Shown: positions 16,862 to 26,031, counted from the first letter of the stretch. The stretch is DNA of 64,000 nt from Deltaproteobacteria bacterium (GCA_016218915.1 JACRCQ010000028.1:62001-126000); one strand, 5' to 3'. Made by a program: numbers and translations. The notes: a model not told the origin generated them from the sequence alone.

Positions 16862-18001
16862 TCAGCGCGGTCGCGAGGTGCCGTTGCCTGACCTGCGACG
16901 TCGAGCGGCTGTGACAAGCCCTGCCAACGCAAGGATCCAGGATGCAGCCGCGCTGCTCGAGCCTGCCGTCCTGCAGCCGCATCCGTCGGAATCCGGGCTC
17001 GATGCCGGGGAACCGGCGTCGGTCTGGGCTCCACCAGCACCCGAATCGACAGCGACACCGCCAGCGCCACCCTTGCCTGCCGCGCCAGCATTGCCCGCCG
17101 CGCCCGCGGCTCCGCCCATGCCGGGTCCGCCAGCGCTTCCTGCCTGAGCGGCCGTGCCGGCGCTCCCCCCCTGCCCTGCGGCGCCCGCAGCCCCGCCCAT
17201 GCCGGTCTCTGTGCCGGTGCCGCTATCCGAATCGTCCTTCTCGTAGGCTCGGATGTAGTCGATGTCGTAGTAGGCCGGGAACTGGGTCGTGGAATCCGGC
17301 GACCCGGGCCAGCTTCCCCCGATGGCGAGGTTGGCAATCAGATACATCTCGACCTGGGGCACGCCGACCCCTTCGTGCCGGAATCGCTCCACGTCATCAA
17401 CGTACCACACGACCTTTCCGGCATCCCACTCGAGCCCGAACGTATGGAAGCCCGCAGTGAAGTCCGGGCCATCGAAGGAATCGCCATCGGACTGGTGGTT
17501 GACCTGGTAGCTGTCGCCCCAGTGCACGGTCATGTGCACGATCGTCGGCTGGTGCCCGAGGAACTCGTGGATGTCGATCTCGTTGACGCCCGTGGTGCCG
17601 TTCTCGCCCAGGAGCCAGAAAGCGGGCCAGAGCCCCTTTCCGCCGGGCATCTTCATGCTCGCCTCGAAGTAGCCGTACTTCTGGTGGTGCACGGAGGAGA
17701 TGACGCCTGAGCGGTAGTCGAGGGTCTGACCTGCATAGTCGCCGCTCTCGTGCTTTCCCACGATGTGCAGCATTCCGTTCGCCAGCTCGAATGCGTCGTC
17801 GACATAGGCCTGGAGCTCATTGTTGATGACAGCTTCGCCCCACTTGTACCGCTTGCCCCAACGGGCCGGGTCGATCGACGATCCATCGAACTCGTCGGCA
17901 AACGTGGGCTTCCAGCTCGCGCCTGGGGGCACGGAGGCGAATGCGGGAGCGCTGAGCGACAGAAAGGCGACCGCGATCAAGAGCGACTTGCTGATTTGCA
18001 T
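16862..18001 (-). CDS. Secreted GH16 glycoside hydrolase with MYXO-CTERM tail
   Basis: A 379-residue protein with an Sec signal peptide (cleavage near PAFA-SV). A GH16 catalytic domain (about 25-270) has FADEFDG, NELQAYVDD, SGVISS, KMPGGKGLWPAFWLL and the nucleophile/acid motif NEIDIHEFLG. A Gly/Ala-rich linker of about 80 residues leads to a C-terminal tail: GCGC, a hydrophobic segment (SWILALAGLVTAA) and RRRR. This is the MYXO-CTERM sorting tail, known only from Myxococcota, which anchors proteins to the surface. Substrates are probably beta-1,3/1,4-glucans or galactans. ATG 18001 follows GGGGTG at good spacing. Confidence 0.93.
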   Translation of the reverse strand: MQISKSLLIAVAFLSLSAPAFASVPPGASWKPTFADEFDGSSIDPARWGKRYKWGEAVINNELQAYVDDAFELANGMLHIVGKHESGDYAGQTLDYRSGVISSVHHQKYGYFEASMKMPGGKGLWPAFWLLGENGTTGVNEIDIHEFLGHQPTIVHMTVHWGDSYQVNHQSDGDSFDGPDFTAGFHTFGLEWDAGKVVWYVDDVERFRHEGVGVPQVEMYLIANLAIGGSWPGSPDSTTQFPAYYDIDYIRAYEKDDSDSGTGTETGMGGAAGAAGQGGSAGTAAQAGSAGGPGMGGAAGAAGNAGAAGKGGAGGVAVDSGAGGAQTDAGSPASSPDSDGCGCRTAGSSSAAASWILALAGLVTAARRRRSGNGTSRPR

Positions 18002-18087
18002 GATGGGCACCCCTGGAGTGGGCGGATGATAGCACGTTTGCTCCAGCTAGACTTCTCCCGCTTGTCTGCGTCTGCTATCGGTCTGAC

Positions 18088-18861
18088 ATGAAACGCTGGA
18101 AGAAGGCTCTCATCGCGCTCGGCGCCGTGATCGCAACGCTCTTGCTGGCCGCATTCGCGATGTACCTTTCTGCGTTCGGGGGCCGCGCCCCCATGACCGA
18201 CGCAGACCTGCAGCCTGGCGTCCATGTCGTGCCCATGGGCTTCGTCAGCGCATTCATCATCGAGGCCGGGCCAGGACAGGTCGCATTGATCGACACCGGA
18301 GTCGATCCTGAGGGCAAGGCAATCCTGGCTGCGCTGCAAGCGCGAGGTCTGACCCGCGAATCGGTTCGCGCGATCTTCATCACGCACGGCCATGGCGACC
18401 ACATCGCAGCGATCAAGAAGTTCCCCGAGGCGCAGGTCTATGCGCTGGAGACCGAGCGCGCTCTGGTGGCCGGAGAGGTCACCGGGACCTCTCCCATGGG
18501 CAAGCTGCAGAAGCCCAACGCCACGGGAATCACGCTCTCGCGCGGGCTGTCCGACGGCGAGCAGGTCAAGGTCGGCGATACGACGGTGACTGCGTTTGCG
18601 GTGCCAGGACACACGTCCGGGAGCGCCGCGTATCTGGTGAAGGGCGCGCTGCTGCTCGGCGACGCTGCAACGGTGTCGCCGAAGGGGCAAGTGATCGGAC
18701 CGGTGTGGATGTTCTCCGGAGACACGAGCCTGGGACGCGAATCGCTGCGCAAGCTAGGCGTGCGGTTGCAGGGCGAGCATCTCGAGGTACGTGCGCTGGG
18801 GTTTGCCCACTGCGGACCGCTGATGGGGGATGGAGCGCAAGCGCTGCGAGGGGTCGAGTAG
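18088..18861 (+). CDS. Membrane-anchored metallo-beta-lactamase-fold hydrolase
   Basis: A 257-residue protein with an N-terminal hydrophobic segment (about 7-30) and an MBL fold. The metal-binding signature THGHGDHIAAI is intact; further conserved elements are LIDTGVDPEG, VPGHTSGSAAYLV and LLGDAATVSP, with a late His in FAHCGP. It lies outside the cytoplasm if the N-terminal segment is an anchor. Glyoxalase II-, lactonase- and beta-lactamase-like activities share this fold, and the sequence does not decide among them. Confidence 0.85.
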   Translation: MKRWKKALIALGAVIATLLLAAFAMYLSAFGGRAPMTDADLQPGVHVVPMGFVSAFIIEAGPGQVALIDTGVDPEGKAILAALQARGLTRESVRAIFITHGHGDHIAAIKKFPEAQVYALETERALVAGEVTGTSPMGKLQKPNATGITLSRGLSDGEQVKVGDTTVTAFAVPGHTSGSAAYLVKGALLLGDAATVSPKGQVIGPVWMFSGDTSLGRESLRKLGVRLQGEHLEVRALGFAHCGPLMGDGAQALRGVE

Positions 18862-18893
18862 ACGAGCGAGGCATCCCGTGGGAAGCTCCGGGG

Positions 18894-19625
18894 ATGAAAC
18901 GCACTCTCTTGCTCCTGGGATTGGCAACGATCGTTCTGGCCGCTGCGTGCGGTGGCAAGACCGAAACTGGCCCGGCTGAGTCTGCTGGAGGGTCTGCAGG
19001 CAAGGCGGGAAGCGGCGGGACCGCAGGCACGGCCGGCAACGGCGGAAGCGGCGGCACCACGCCGAGCGGCGGCAGCGGCGGAGCCGCAGGGATCGGCGGC
19101 GCAGCAGGCAGCGGTGGCTCCACATGGGCCGCATGCAAGGAGCCAATCAACTGCACGCTCGTTTCCACCGACTGCTGCCACACAGAGTGCTTCGAGGCTT
19201 CGCTGTCGGAGTTTGCAGCGCTCAACAGCGTACACGTGCAGGAGTTCCTGGATTCGAAGTGCACACCGCCGCCCCCGTGCCCGGGCTTCTACTGCCCGGA
19301 ACCCGATCATCAGACATGGGTCCGCACCGCTGCGCAATTCGCTACCACCTGCACGGCCGGCACCTGCACGGCGTTCGACATTCGCACCAGCGACCTGTCC
19401 GCCTGCACCACGCAGAACGACTGCGTCCTGCGCTGGGGAACCGGTTGCTGCCCGTCCTGCAGCGCGTCGAACAATTCGCTCGTTGCAGTGAGCAGCAAGG
19501 CGCCGCTCTACGAAACATTGTGCGGCAACGTGGACGTCGACTGCTGCCCCTCGCCCCCGTTCCCCGCGAATGCGGTGGCCATGTGCGGGTCCAAGGGGCA
19601 TTGCGAGGTGGTGTGGGCGCTGTAG
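18894..19625 (+). CDS. Cys-rich lipoprotein with Gly-rich linker
   Basis: 243 residues. Signal peptide with lipobox LAAAC (Cys19), a linker of about 55 residues rich in Gly, Ala and Thr, then about 165 residues with many Cys in pairs (DCCHTECF, CTPPPPCPGFYC, GCCPSC, DCCPSPP). Disulfide-rich surface protein of unknown role. The start at ATG 18894 follows GGGG. It is 32 bp after the MBL gene on the same strand and converges on the kinase gene. Confidence 0.65.
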   Translation: MKRTLLLLGLATIVLAAACGGKTETGPAESAGGSAGKAGSGGTAGTAGNGGSGGTTPSGGSGGAAGIGGAAGSGGSTWAACKEPINCTLVSTDCCHTECFEASLSEFAALNSVHVQEFLDSKCTPPPPCPGFYCPEPDHQTWVRTAAQFATTCTAGTCTAFDIRTSDLSACTTQNDCVLRWGTGCCPSCSASNNSLVAVSSKAPLYETLCGNVDVDCCPSPPFPANAVAMCGSKGHCEVVWAL

Positions 19626-19638
19626 AAGCTCTCCCCAT

Positions 19639-20802
19639 TCACCCCTGCGCGTCACACGGCAGCTCGACCTCCAGACACGTCCCCTTCTCCGCCCTGAAGA
19701 TGCGCGCGCTTCCGCCCAGCAGCGCAGCCCTGGTCTGAATCGATCGGAGTCCTGTGCCCGCAGACGCGGACACGTCTCCGTCGATGCCAGCTCCGTCATC
19801 GGTCACCGTGAGAAGCAACGTGCGCTCTCGCGCCGCGAGGTGAACCCGGGCGTGCTGCGCAGAAGCGTGGCGCGCGATGTTCGTCAAGGCCTCCTGGATG
19901 ATCCGATAGCAGGTCGTCTGCACGTGCGAATCCGGCTCGGGCAGGGGCGCCTGCACCTCGAACGCGATCTCGAGCCCGGAAGCGCTGGCAAACGCCTCGC
20001 AATGACGTTCGATGGCGCCGTGCAGACCGAGGTCCGCAATGGCGGGAGGCATCAGCGCGGCCGTTGAACGTCGCACCTCGTCGAGCGCTTCATCGACGAG
20101 CGCCACGACCGGCTCGATGCGCTGCTGGAGATCCGCCCCTGCGGGCGCGCGCTGCAGGGCCATGAGGTTGAGTCGCGCTGCTGTGAGCGCCTGCCCTGCG
20201 CCATCGTGCAAGTCGCGTGCGATTCGGCTGCGCTCTTCTTCGCGCAAGTTGAGAGACAGCTGGGTCATCAGCCCTGCAATCCTCTGCTCCGCAGTGCGGA
20301 TGGCGCGTACCGGAAGCAGGTATAGCAGGAAAGCGAGCAGCCCTTCTGCAAGCGCAGCGAGGAGCGCTACCACCAGGGTGCGATTCCACAGCGGTCGTGC
20401 GTCCGCGCCCACCCAAACGCGAGCGTGGACCACCGGACCGATGCGGACCTCTGCGCGCCCCCACAGCACACTCGACGGCACGGATTTGCCAAGAGGTCCC
20501 ACTTCCACGCGTGCGCCTCGCTCGTCGTGAACCACGAGCACCGCGGGCGCGCGGAGCCATTCCCCGCCCAGCCGATCAGCGAACTTGGGAGCATCGTAGC
20601 GCCAGAGCCGCGGACGCTGCTGGATGGTCTCGGCGAGGATTGCAGCGACGCGCGTGGCATCGGCTCTGCACAGGGTCACCATCTCGCGGCGTTCCTGGAC
20701 GTGGTAGCCGACCGTGATCGTGAGCCAGGCCAGGGCCGCGGATATCACCACGAGCACAAGCATGCGCCGTCGAAACCACGAAGTGAGGCGAAGCGGCGTC
20801 AT
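19639..20802 (-). CDS. NarL-type sensor histidine kinase
   Basis: A 387-residue kinase. Two membrane segments (about 13-33 and 145-168) flank an outside domain of about 110 residues. HisKA_3 has RIARDLHDGAGQALT with the phospho-His; the HATPase has the N box EALTNIARHA and G box DDGAGI, ending GTGLRSIQTRAALLGGS. This class usually pairs with a LuxR/NarL-type response regulator, but none is adjacent. The start codon overlaps the stop of the binding-protein gene by 4 bp (ATGA). The short outside domain could contact that lipoprotein. Confidence 0.92.
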   Translation of the reverse strand: MTPLRLTSWFRRRMLVLVVISAALAWLTITVGYHVQERREMVTLCRADATRVAAILAETIQQRPRLWRYDAPKFADRLGGEWLRAPAVLVVHDERGARVEVGPLGKSVPSSVLWGRAEVRIGPVVHARVWVGADARPLWNRTLVVALLAALAEGLLAFLLYLLPVRAIRTAEQRIAGLMTQLSLNLREEERSRIARDLHDGAGQALTAARLNLMALQRAPAGADLQQRIEPVVALVDEALDEVRRSTAALMPPAIADLGLHGAIERHCEAFASASGLEIAFEVQAPLPEPDSHVQTTCYRIIQEALTNIARHASAQHARVHLAARERTLLLTVTDDGAGIDGDVSASAGTGLRSIQTRAALLGGSARIFRAEKGTCLEVELPCDAQG

Positions 20803-21671
20803 GGTGCTGCCGCCGCGATGGGCAGATAGCTGTTGTCCCGGGCGATCGCTGCGCCTTCGGGGCTCGCCACGAACGTCAGGAACCCCCGCACGCGGGCGAG
20901 GCGATCGGTGCGGGCCACGAATCCGAGGTCGCGCGTGGCCTTCCAGGTGCCGTTCTCGATGTTCTGGAGAGAAGGGCGCACTCCATCAAGAGCAAACACC
21001 TTGAGAGGAAGATGTCCTGCGACGAGGGCGCCGAGGCTGTAGACCCCCACGGCCCCAGGGGTGATGGAAAGCGACTCGCCCATGGCGTCGTCGTGCAGCA
21101 GCACGCGGAAACGCCGGGCATCGTAGGCGGCTTCCCTGGCCGCGCGCAGCCCTGGCACGAACCGCTCGATCGAGCTGTGCGCAGTGTCCTCGCGATCCCG
21201 CAGGAACACGGTGGCCGGCGAGCCGTCGTCAAAGGTCGTGCGCGCACCTGAGAAGAGCGCGACCAGCATCTCGGACGAGACCGCGTCCACACCGACCGAA
21301 GGATGCGCAGCGATCACCACAGCATCGCGTGCGATGGGCAACAGCACGAGGCCGAGCTTGGTCTCCGACTCCTTGAGAGGGCGGGCCACCAGTCCGAGAT
21401 CCACTGCGCCGTCGATGGCAGCGCGAATCCCGCCCGAAGAGCCAACGCTGGGCTCAACGATGATCTTCGGCTCTCCGTTGCGGGCGGACCATGCGGCCGC
21501 AAGCAGCGCGGCCAGCGGGGTGAGTGTGCCGGTCCCCACCATCCTGACGGTCGAAGGTTCCGGCGCAGCGGGAGGGCCGGCAGGCGCTGCAGGCGGAGGA
21601 GCGCCATCGTCGCACGACGCTGTGGCGAGCAGGAGCAAGGCACATCCGGCTGCGAGTTGAGCGTGCTTCAC
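20799..21671 (-). CDS. PstS-like solute-binding lipoprotein coupled to a histidine kinase
   Basis: A 290-residue lipoprotein (lipobox TASC, Cys20; GTG start at 21671 with GGAGG upstream). The fold resembles PstS/PBP-like phosphate-binding proteins: VRMVGTGTLTPL, SVGSSGGIRAAIDGAVDLGLVARPL, FLRDREDTAHSSIERF and the closing SPEGAAIARDN. The GSSGG loop and later Ser/Arg sites are typical of oxyanion binding. There are no pst transport genes here; instead the gene ends in a 4-bp overlap with the histidine kinase, so it probably acts as a periplasmic sensor subunit. Confidence 0.8.
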   Translation of the reverse strand: MKHAQLAAGCALLLLATASCDDGAPPPAAPAGPPAAPEPSTVRMVGTGTLTPLAALLAAAWSARNGEPKIIVEPSVGSSGGIRAAIDGAVDLGLVARPLKESETKLGLVLLPIARDAVVIAAHPSVGVDAVSSEMLVALFSGARTTFDDGSPATVFLRDREDTAHSSIERFVPGLRAAREAAYDARRFRVLLHDDAMGESLSITPGAVGVYSLGALVAGHLPLKVFALDGVRPSLQNIENGTWKATRDLGFVARTDRLARVRGFLTFVASPEGAAIARDNSYLPIAAAAP

Positions 21672-21869
21672 GTCGGTCTGGAATCCTCCGCTCCGGCAGC
21701 AACGCGCCGAGGCTACAGGCCGGCCCGGCGCGGAGTCAACTGTGCGAATCTTCGTGACCAAGGAAGAACCAGGGGGGATTCCCGTATCAACCGGGTGCCC
21801 TCGGGGAGCATCCACGCGCGGCGCTCTCCGACGGTTGTGCTGCTCAATTCGATGGTCTAAGGCGGAACC

Positions 21870-23027
21870 ATGCAAATGACGACCCTTCGCAAACTCCAGG
21901 CCGCAGTCATCCTTGGTGCTGCTGTGCTCTCGTCGTGCCTTCCTCCGGGGGGCGCGGGGCAACAGTCGCAGACACCCAAGACCGAGCCGGGCAAGCCCAC
22001 GCCCGAGGCTCTCAAGGCGTTCAACAAGACGATGGAGATGAATCTCAAGCAGTGCGAGGACAAGACTGCGGAGATGGACAAGAAGCTGACCGAGGCGCTC
22101 GACAAGCTCAAGAGCAAGCCCGGCCAGTCGATGAGCGAGATCGTGGCCAAGCTCAAGGAGCAGAAGGTCACTGTGACGCTGCAGGTTCTCGGATCGCCCG
22201 AGATGCCGACGCTGATGCTCAAGGACTCCCTGATGGAGGAGGGGCAGAAGTTGGCAGGGCAGCCGCCGGCCAAGATGCAGGCCTTTGCCAAGCGCTCGGC
22301 AGCAGCGCAGCCTCTGCTGACCGTGCTTCGCGATCAGGTCATGGGAATCAACGGTGCCATCGGAGCTGGATTCGGCTCAGCGATCTCGTGCAGCGGCTAC
22401 GCGAAGGGGTTCTCCACGACCCTCGGCGCGCTCGAGAATGGCGGCAACGAGCCGACGCCCGAGATCTTCGACACGTTTGCGAAGTTCCTGCAGGCCAACG
22501 AGCAGAGCAAGGCTGCGGTGGCCGGCTCCGTGGCGCTGCTGAGCGTCATGCAGGCTGCGCTGGCAGGCAAGGATACCAAGGCGATCGACATGCTGATCGA
22601 CGGGATCCGCGACGCGCAGAAGAACCCGGAGAAGATCACGACCGAGGTTGCGAAGAAGACGTACAAGGCTGCGGGCCAGGCTCTGGTCGATGCGTGCCGT
22701 GAGCAGCAGGAGAAGGTCTACAAGGAGCATCCTGAGATCAAGCGTCCGGCCGTGGACCCCTGCTCCAAGGAAGGTTCGCGCGTGCGCGGCTCGCCCTCGG
22801 AGGAGAAAGCGCGCGCCGAGGCCGCTGGGCAAGGCGGCGGTGAAGGGACCGATGAGGCGATCAAGCGTCTGGTGCCCAAGGACTCGCCGCTGTCCGACGT
22901 GACCGACGCGCTCGCGGCAGTGCAGAAGGGCGACGTGCTCGGCGCGCTCAAGGGCGTTGCAGGGCTGGTTGGACGCGCCACACCGCTGGGCGGCGTGTTC
23001 AAGTCGGTGCTCTCGTTGTTCGGATGA
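21870..23027 (+). CDS. Large lipoprotein of unknown function
   Basis: 385 residues: signal peptide with lipobox LSSC (Cys23), then a Gln/Pro/Lys-rich region and a mostly helical, Ala/Lys-rich body (KAFNKTMEMNLKQCEDKTAE, LVDACREQQEKVYKEHPEIK). A charged Gly-rich stretch near residue 320 precedes a final amphipathic segment ending SVLSLFG. No family recognised. ATG 21870 follows GGCGGAA. A hairpin pair lies just after the stop. Confidence 0.55.
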   Translation: MQMTTLRKLQAAVILGAAVLSSCLPPGGAGQQSQTPKTEPGKPTPEALKAFNKTMEMNLKQCEDKTAEMDKKLTEALDKLKSKPGQSMSEIVAKLKEQKVTVTLQVLGSPEMPTLMLKDSLMEEGQKLAGQPPAKMQAFAKRSAAAQPLLTVLRDQVMGINGAIGAGFGSAISCSGYAKGFSTTLGALENGGNEPTPEIFDTFAKFLQANEQSKAAVAGSVALLSVMQAALAGKDTKAIDMLIDGIRDAQKNPEKITTEVAKKTYKAAGQALVDACREQQEKVYKEHPEIKRPAVDPCSKEGSRVRGSPSEEKARAEAAGQGGGEGTDEAIKRLVPKDSPLSDVTDALAAVQKGDVLGALKGVAGLVGRATPLGGVFKSVLSLFG

Positions 23028-23045
23028 GGGCACGGCGGTGGCGGG

Positions 23046-23093
23046 GGGCATGGCGATGCCATGCCCGTCTGGGGCATGCCGGTGGCATGCCCC
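23046..23093. terminator. Two tandem hairpins between convergent genes, REP-like
   Basis: Hairpin one (23046-23066) has perfect 9-bp arms GGGCATGGC/GCCATGCCC with a 3-base loop. Hairpin two (23071-23093) has perfect 10-bp arms GGGGCATGCC/GGCATGCCCC with a 3-base loop. The two share the core GGGCATG, so alternative pairings are possible. There is no T tract. The position between the stops of two convergent genes suits a bidirectional terminator, or a REP/BIME-like element. Confidence 0.6.
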
Positions 23094-23175
23094 TACGGAC
23101 AACGGGGACTTGAGGCCAGGACTGCCCCGGCTCCGGCATTCCGTGTTCGCGTTGGAATTCCCGTGTTGCCTATTG

Positions 23176-24555
23176 CTAGTTGGCTGGCTTCCAGACCTTG
23201 GGAAGATCGCTGATGCGCGCGTAGACCACAGGGCCGGTGTCCTGGGTCGCGAGGTACTTGTCGATGTGGGTCAACGCCGTGTTGATCCGCGTCTTGAAGT
23301 TTTCTCCGAAGTTCGGCGGGTGATAGCCGATGCTCACCATCCGCGGCGTCGTGGCCGCACCCCCATCCCAGTTCTTCCCGAATACCTCGATCATCTCGTC
23401 GCCGGTCACGTAGTCCACCAGCAGCCCGTTGTCTGGAACCTCCAGGATCGGCACCACCGGAGGCGTCGACTCCTGCATGTCGGACTCGGATGGGTAGTAC
23501 GGCTGGGTCGTGTCGTTGATGACCGTCCAGTGCTCCTGGCACCACGAGTACAGCGAGCTGCCCGCAACGTCCTTCCACTCCTCCATCCGACTCCAGTTCG
23601 CCGGGCTGCCGTCTGCCACGAACCCGCTCTCCGCAAGCGCCTGCAGCGTCGGAATCTCGGTGGTCCATCCGCCTGCCCGGAACCCGGTCGGCGTGCCGAG
23701 CCCATGCTGCGCGAAGATCTCCTTGGCGCGCCCGAGCAAGATCAGCATCTCCTGCTTCGTGTACGACGCGAGCACTACGGTGTAGCCCGTCGTGTCGCCC
23801 TCCGCGTAGGCGAAGGACGGCTCGGTCCTGCACTTGACCGAGGTCTGATCGACGAAGCTGCACCACGGGTGGATGTGCAGTCCGATCTCGTCGCCGTACT
23901 TGTCGCGCAGCCCCTTGACCCAGGTTGCCAGATACTCGGCGCGCTCGGCCGTGACCTTGGGATCGGTGAACGTGTAGGGCCCCACGAAGTGGGTGATCTT
24001 CAGCTCTGGATGCTGCTCGTGGAGCTGCTCCTGCCTAGCAAGGGTCGAGTCGGGATTGTTCGGATCGTCCCAGTCGTTGGACACGAACACGTACACCGGA
24101 TGAGAGCGGCGGAACTCGAGCCTGGCGAACGCGGTCTTCCTGCCGTTGGAAGCCAGAAGCACCTGATGATCTCCGGCGGCCAGCGACGCGACCGACGCGC
24201 TTGCGCGAAACACGGAGCCGTCACGCTTGAGGCGCGTGCCCTTCGCGCCGTCGATCCACATGTCGATGTACTTCACGGTCGAAGGTGGCGTGACGGTCAG
24301 CTCGAGCGTGTCGTGCCCTTGGGTCAGGTCGTTGCCGATCAGCATCCAGGCGCGCGGCCCTGCGATCGTGTAGCCCTGCGCGACCGCTGAGTCGTCCTTG
24401 CCCGGGGGTTCAGGAGGCGTCTCGGAGGGGGCCGGATCCTGCTCTTCGACAGCGGTGTCCGAGCTGCTCGAGCCGCATCCCCACCCTGTGCACCCCAGCG
24501 CAAACACAATCGCAAACGCGCCCAGGCGCGTCCCCATCAGCTTCCTCGATGTCAT
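23176..24555 (-). CDS. Lipoprotein with polysaccharide-deacetylase-like barrel
   Basis: A 459-residue lipoprotein (candidate lipobox Cys22 or Cys27). After a Pro/Ser/Glu linker comes a small beta domain (about 60-145), then about 300 residues resembling the carbohydrate deacetylase barrel: VYVFVSNDWDDP (acidic start), GLHIHPWC (metal His pair), GFRAGGW (arginine region) and SIGYHPPNF. These match catalytic motifs 1-4 of NodB/DUF2334-like enzymes loosely. I infer a secreted deacetylase or related hydrolase of the cell surface, with modest certainty. Confidence 0.55.
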   Translation of the reverse strand: MTSRKLMGTRLGAFAIVFALGCTGWGCGSSSSDTAVEEQDPAPSETPPEPPGKDDSAVAQGYTIAGPRAWMLIGNDLTQGHDTLELTVTPPSTVKYIDMWIDGAKGTRLKRDGSVFRASASVASLAAGDHQVLLASNGRKTAFARLEFRRSHPVYVFVSNDWDDPNNPDSTLARQEQLHEQHPELKITHFVGPYTFTDPKVTAERAEYLATWVKGLRDKYGDEIGLHIHPWCSFVDQTSVKCRTEPSFAYAEGDTTGYTVVLASYTKQEMLILLGRAKEIFAQHGLGTPTGFRAGGWTTEIPTLQALAESGFVADGSPANWSRMEEWKDVAGSSLYSWCQEHWTVINDTTQPYYPSESDMQESTPPVVPILEVPDNGLLVDYVTGDEMIEVFGKNWDGGAATTPRMVSIGYHPPNFGENFKTRINTALTHIDKYLATQDTGPVVYARISDLPKVWKPAN

Positions 24556-24652
24556 CCTTGCAGGCTACGTCTGCGCCCCGGCCCGGGTCAACCGCCGCAT
24601 CCCCGCTGGGTGGGCAGGTGACGATCTGCTATGCTGCACGAGGAGTCACGCG

Positions 24653-25996
24653 ATGCGCTCATCTGCTCTGGTAGCTGTCGGGGTCGTCATTGTGCTTGCG
24701 ATGGCGCTTTCCTGCGGGTCCGCAGACTCGAGCCTGTTCGAGCCTCCGTCGCCGGGTGCCGGAGGATCCGGCGGCGATGCGTCCGTGAGCGACTCGGGCG
24801 GGGCCGGGGGCTCACCTGGCTGCCCATCGACCACGCCGACCCGGTGCGGCGCGGATTGCGTGGACACCACCCGAAACCCTGCGCACTGCGGCGAATGCGG
24901 AAATCCCTGTGCCTCAGGCATGCTCTGCGAGCAATCCAGCTGCGTGCTGAAAGCCTGCGGCGTCGATGGTGATTGCGAAGATGGGCTGTCATGCACCATG
25001 GATCGGTGCCAGCAGGGCGCGTGCACGCACACCCCTGGCCCCAACGAAGGGGCGACTGCATGCCCGACGGGCAGCATCTGCGTTGTGGGGAAAGGCTGCG
25101 TGCAGTCCAAGGTCTGCCAGCAGGCTTCCGACTGCATGGACAGCGACCCATGCACAGCCAACGAGAAGTGCGATCCTTCCAAGGCGGTCTGCACATGGAC
25201 GCCGCTGGACACGGACGGGGATGGCCGCGCGCCGACGATATGCGGCGGAGACGACTGCGATGACGCGATCGCCGCTGTCTACACCGGGGCGCCGGAGCTG
25301 TGCGACGGGTTGGACAACAACTGCGACGGCTCGACGGACAACGGAGCCACGTGCGGAAGTGCGTTTGCCGCGTGCCAGAACGGCATGTGCGTGTGCAGCG
25401 CCGACCATGCGTGCGGAGCGGACTGCGTGGACAAGTCCACCAGCCAGGCGCACTGCGGCACATGCTTCCATGCCTGCCCCTCCGGCGCCTCCTGCGTCGG
25501 CGGACAATGCAAGTGCCCGTCCGGCTCACTGTGTGCCGGTGGATGCGTGGATCTCGCCACCAACAAGGACAACTGCGGCGCTTGCGGGCATGCGTGTCCC
25601 TACGCCTCGAGCTGCGTGGGTGGCAGCTGCAAGTGCCCGGGCAGCCAGATCCTGTGCAGCGGCCAGTGCGTGGACGCCAAGACCAATCCCTACAACTGCG
25701 GGTCGTGCAACCACGCCTGCACGTCGCAGGAGCAGTGCAGCAACGGCAACTGCATCTGCAATGGCACGCTGTGCTCCGGGGTCTGCGTGAATACCACGAG
25801 CGATCCTTCCAACTGCGGCAGCTGCGGCAAGGTCTGCACTGTGGGCCAGTCCTGCTTCGGCGGCACGTGCGGCTCGGGCGGCAGTGGCGGAAGTGGCGGC
25901 AGTGGCGGCAGCGGCGCGTACATGGGTATCTACCCCGAAGTGCCCTTGAGCTGCTCGCCCAACCAGATTGTGCTGTTCGGGGCCTGCTTCCCCTAG
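24653..25996 (+). CDS. Cys-rich lipoprotein with Stig1- and MopE-like repeats
   Basis: 447 residues. Signal peptide with lipobox ALSC; Gly/Ser linker; a Stig1-like repeat (CGADCVDT...HCGECGNPC); a Cys-rich segment; one MopE-type metal-binding motif (DTDGDG...DCDDAIAAVYTGAPE.CDGLDNNCDG); then four more Stig1-like repeats; a (GGS)n linker and a short C-terminal tail ending SCSPNQIVLFGACFP. MopE motifs have alternating Asp residues that suit Ca2+ or Cu binding. GAGGAG before ATG 24653 supports the start. It shares repeat types with the RCC1 lipoprotein and with the MopE lipoprotein at 43751. Confidence 0.8.
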   Translation: MRSSALVAVGVVIVLAMALSCGSADSSLFEPPSPGAGGSGGDASVSDSGGAGGSPGCPSTTPTRCGADCVDTTRNPAHCGECGNPCASGMLCEQSSCVLKACGVDGDCEDGLSCTMDRCQQGACTHTPGPNEGATACPTGSICVVGKGCVQSKVCQQASDCMDSDPCTANEKCDPSKAVCTWTPLDTDGDGRAPTICGGDDCDDAIAAVYTGAPELCDGLDNNCDGSTDNGATCGSAFAACQNGMCVCSADHACGADCVDKSTSQAHCGTCFHACPSGASCVGGQCKCPSGSLCAGGCVDLATNKDNCGACGHACPYASSCVGGSCKCPGSQILCSGQCVDAKTNPYNCGSCNHACTSQEQCSNGNCICNGTLCSGVCVNTTSDPSNCGSCGKVCTVGQSCFGGTCGSGGSGGSGGSGGSGAYMGIYPEVPLSCSPNQIVLFGACFP

Positions 25997-26007
25997 CGCG
26001 GTGACAG

Positions 26008-26031
26008 CCCGCTCCCTTACGGTCGCGGCTC
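26008..26031. repeat. 24-bp dispersed repeat, copy 1
   Basis: A 24-bp stretch reading CCCGCTCCCTTACGGTCGCG then GCTC on the plus strand. It differs at one base from the copy at 36506-36529. It lies between convergent genes and includes the TAA stop and final codons of the thpR gene, whose last residues are EPRP. Confidence 0.7.

Noticed and set aside
26008..26031. 24-bp repeat considered as an attachment site
   Set aside because: The two copies flank ordinary chromosomal genes with no integrase or mobile genes between them, and they lie in gene ends.
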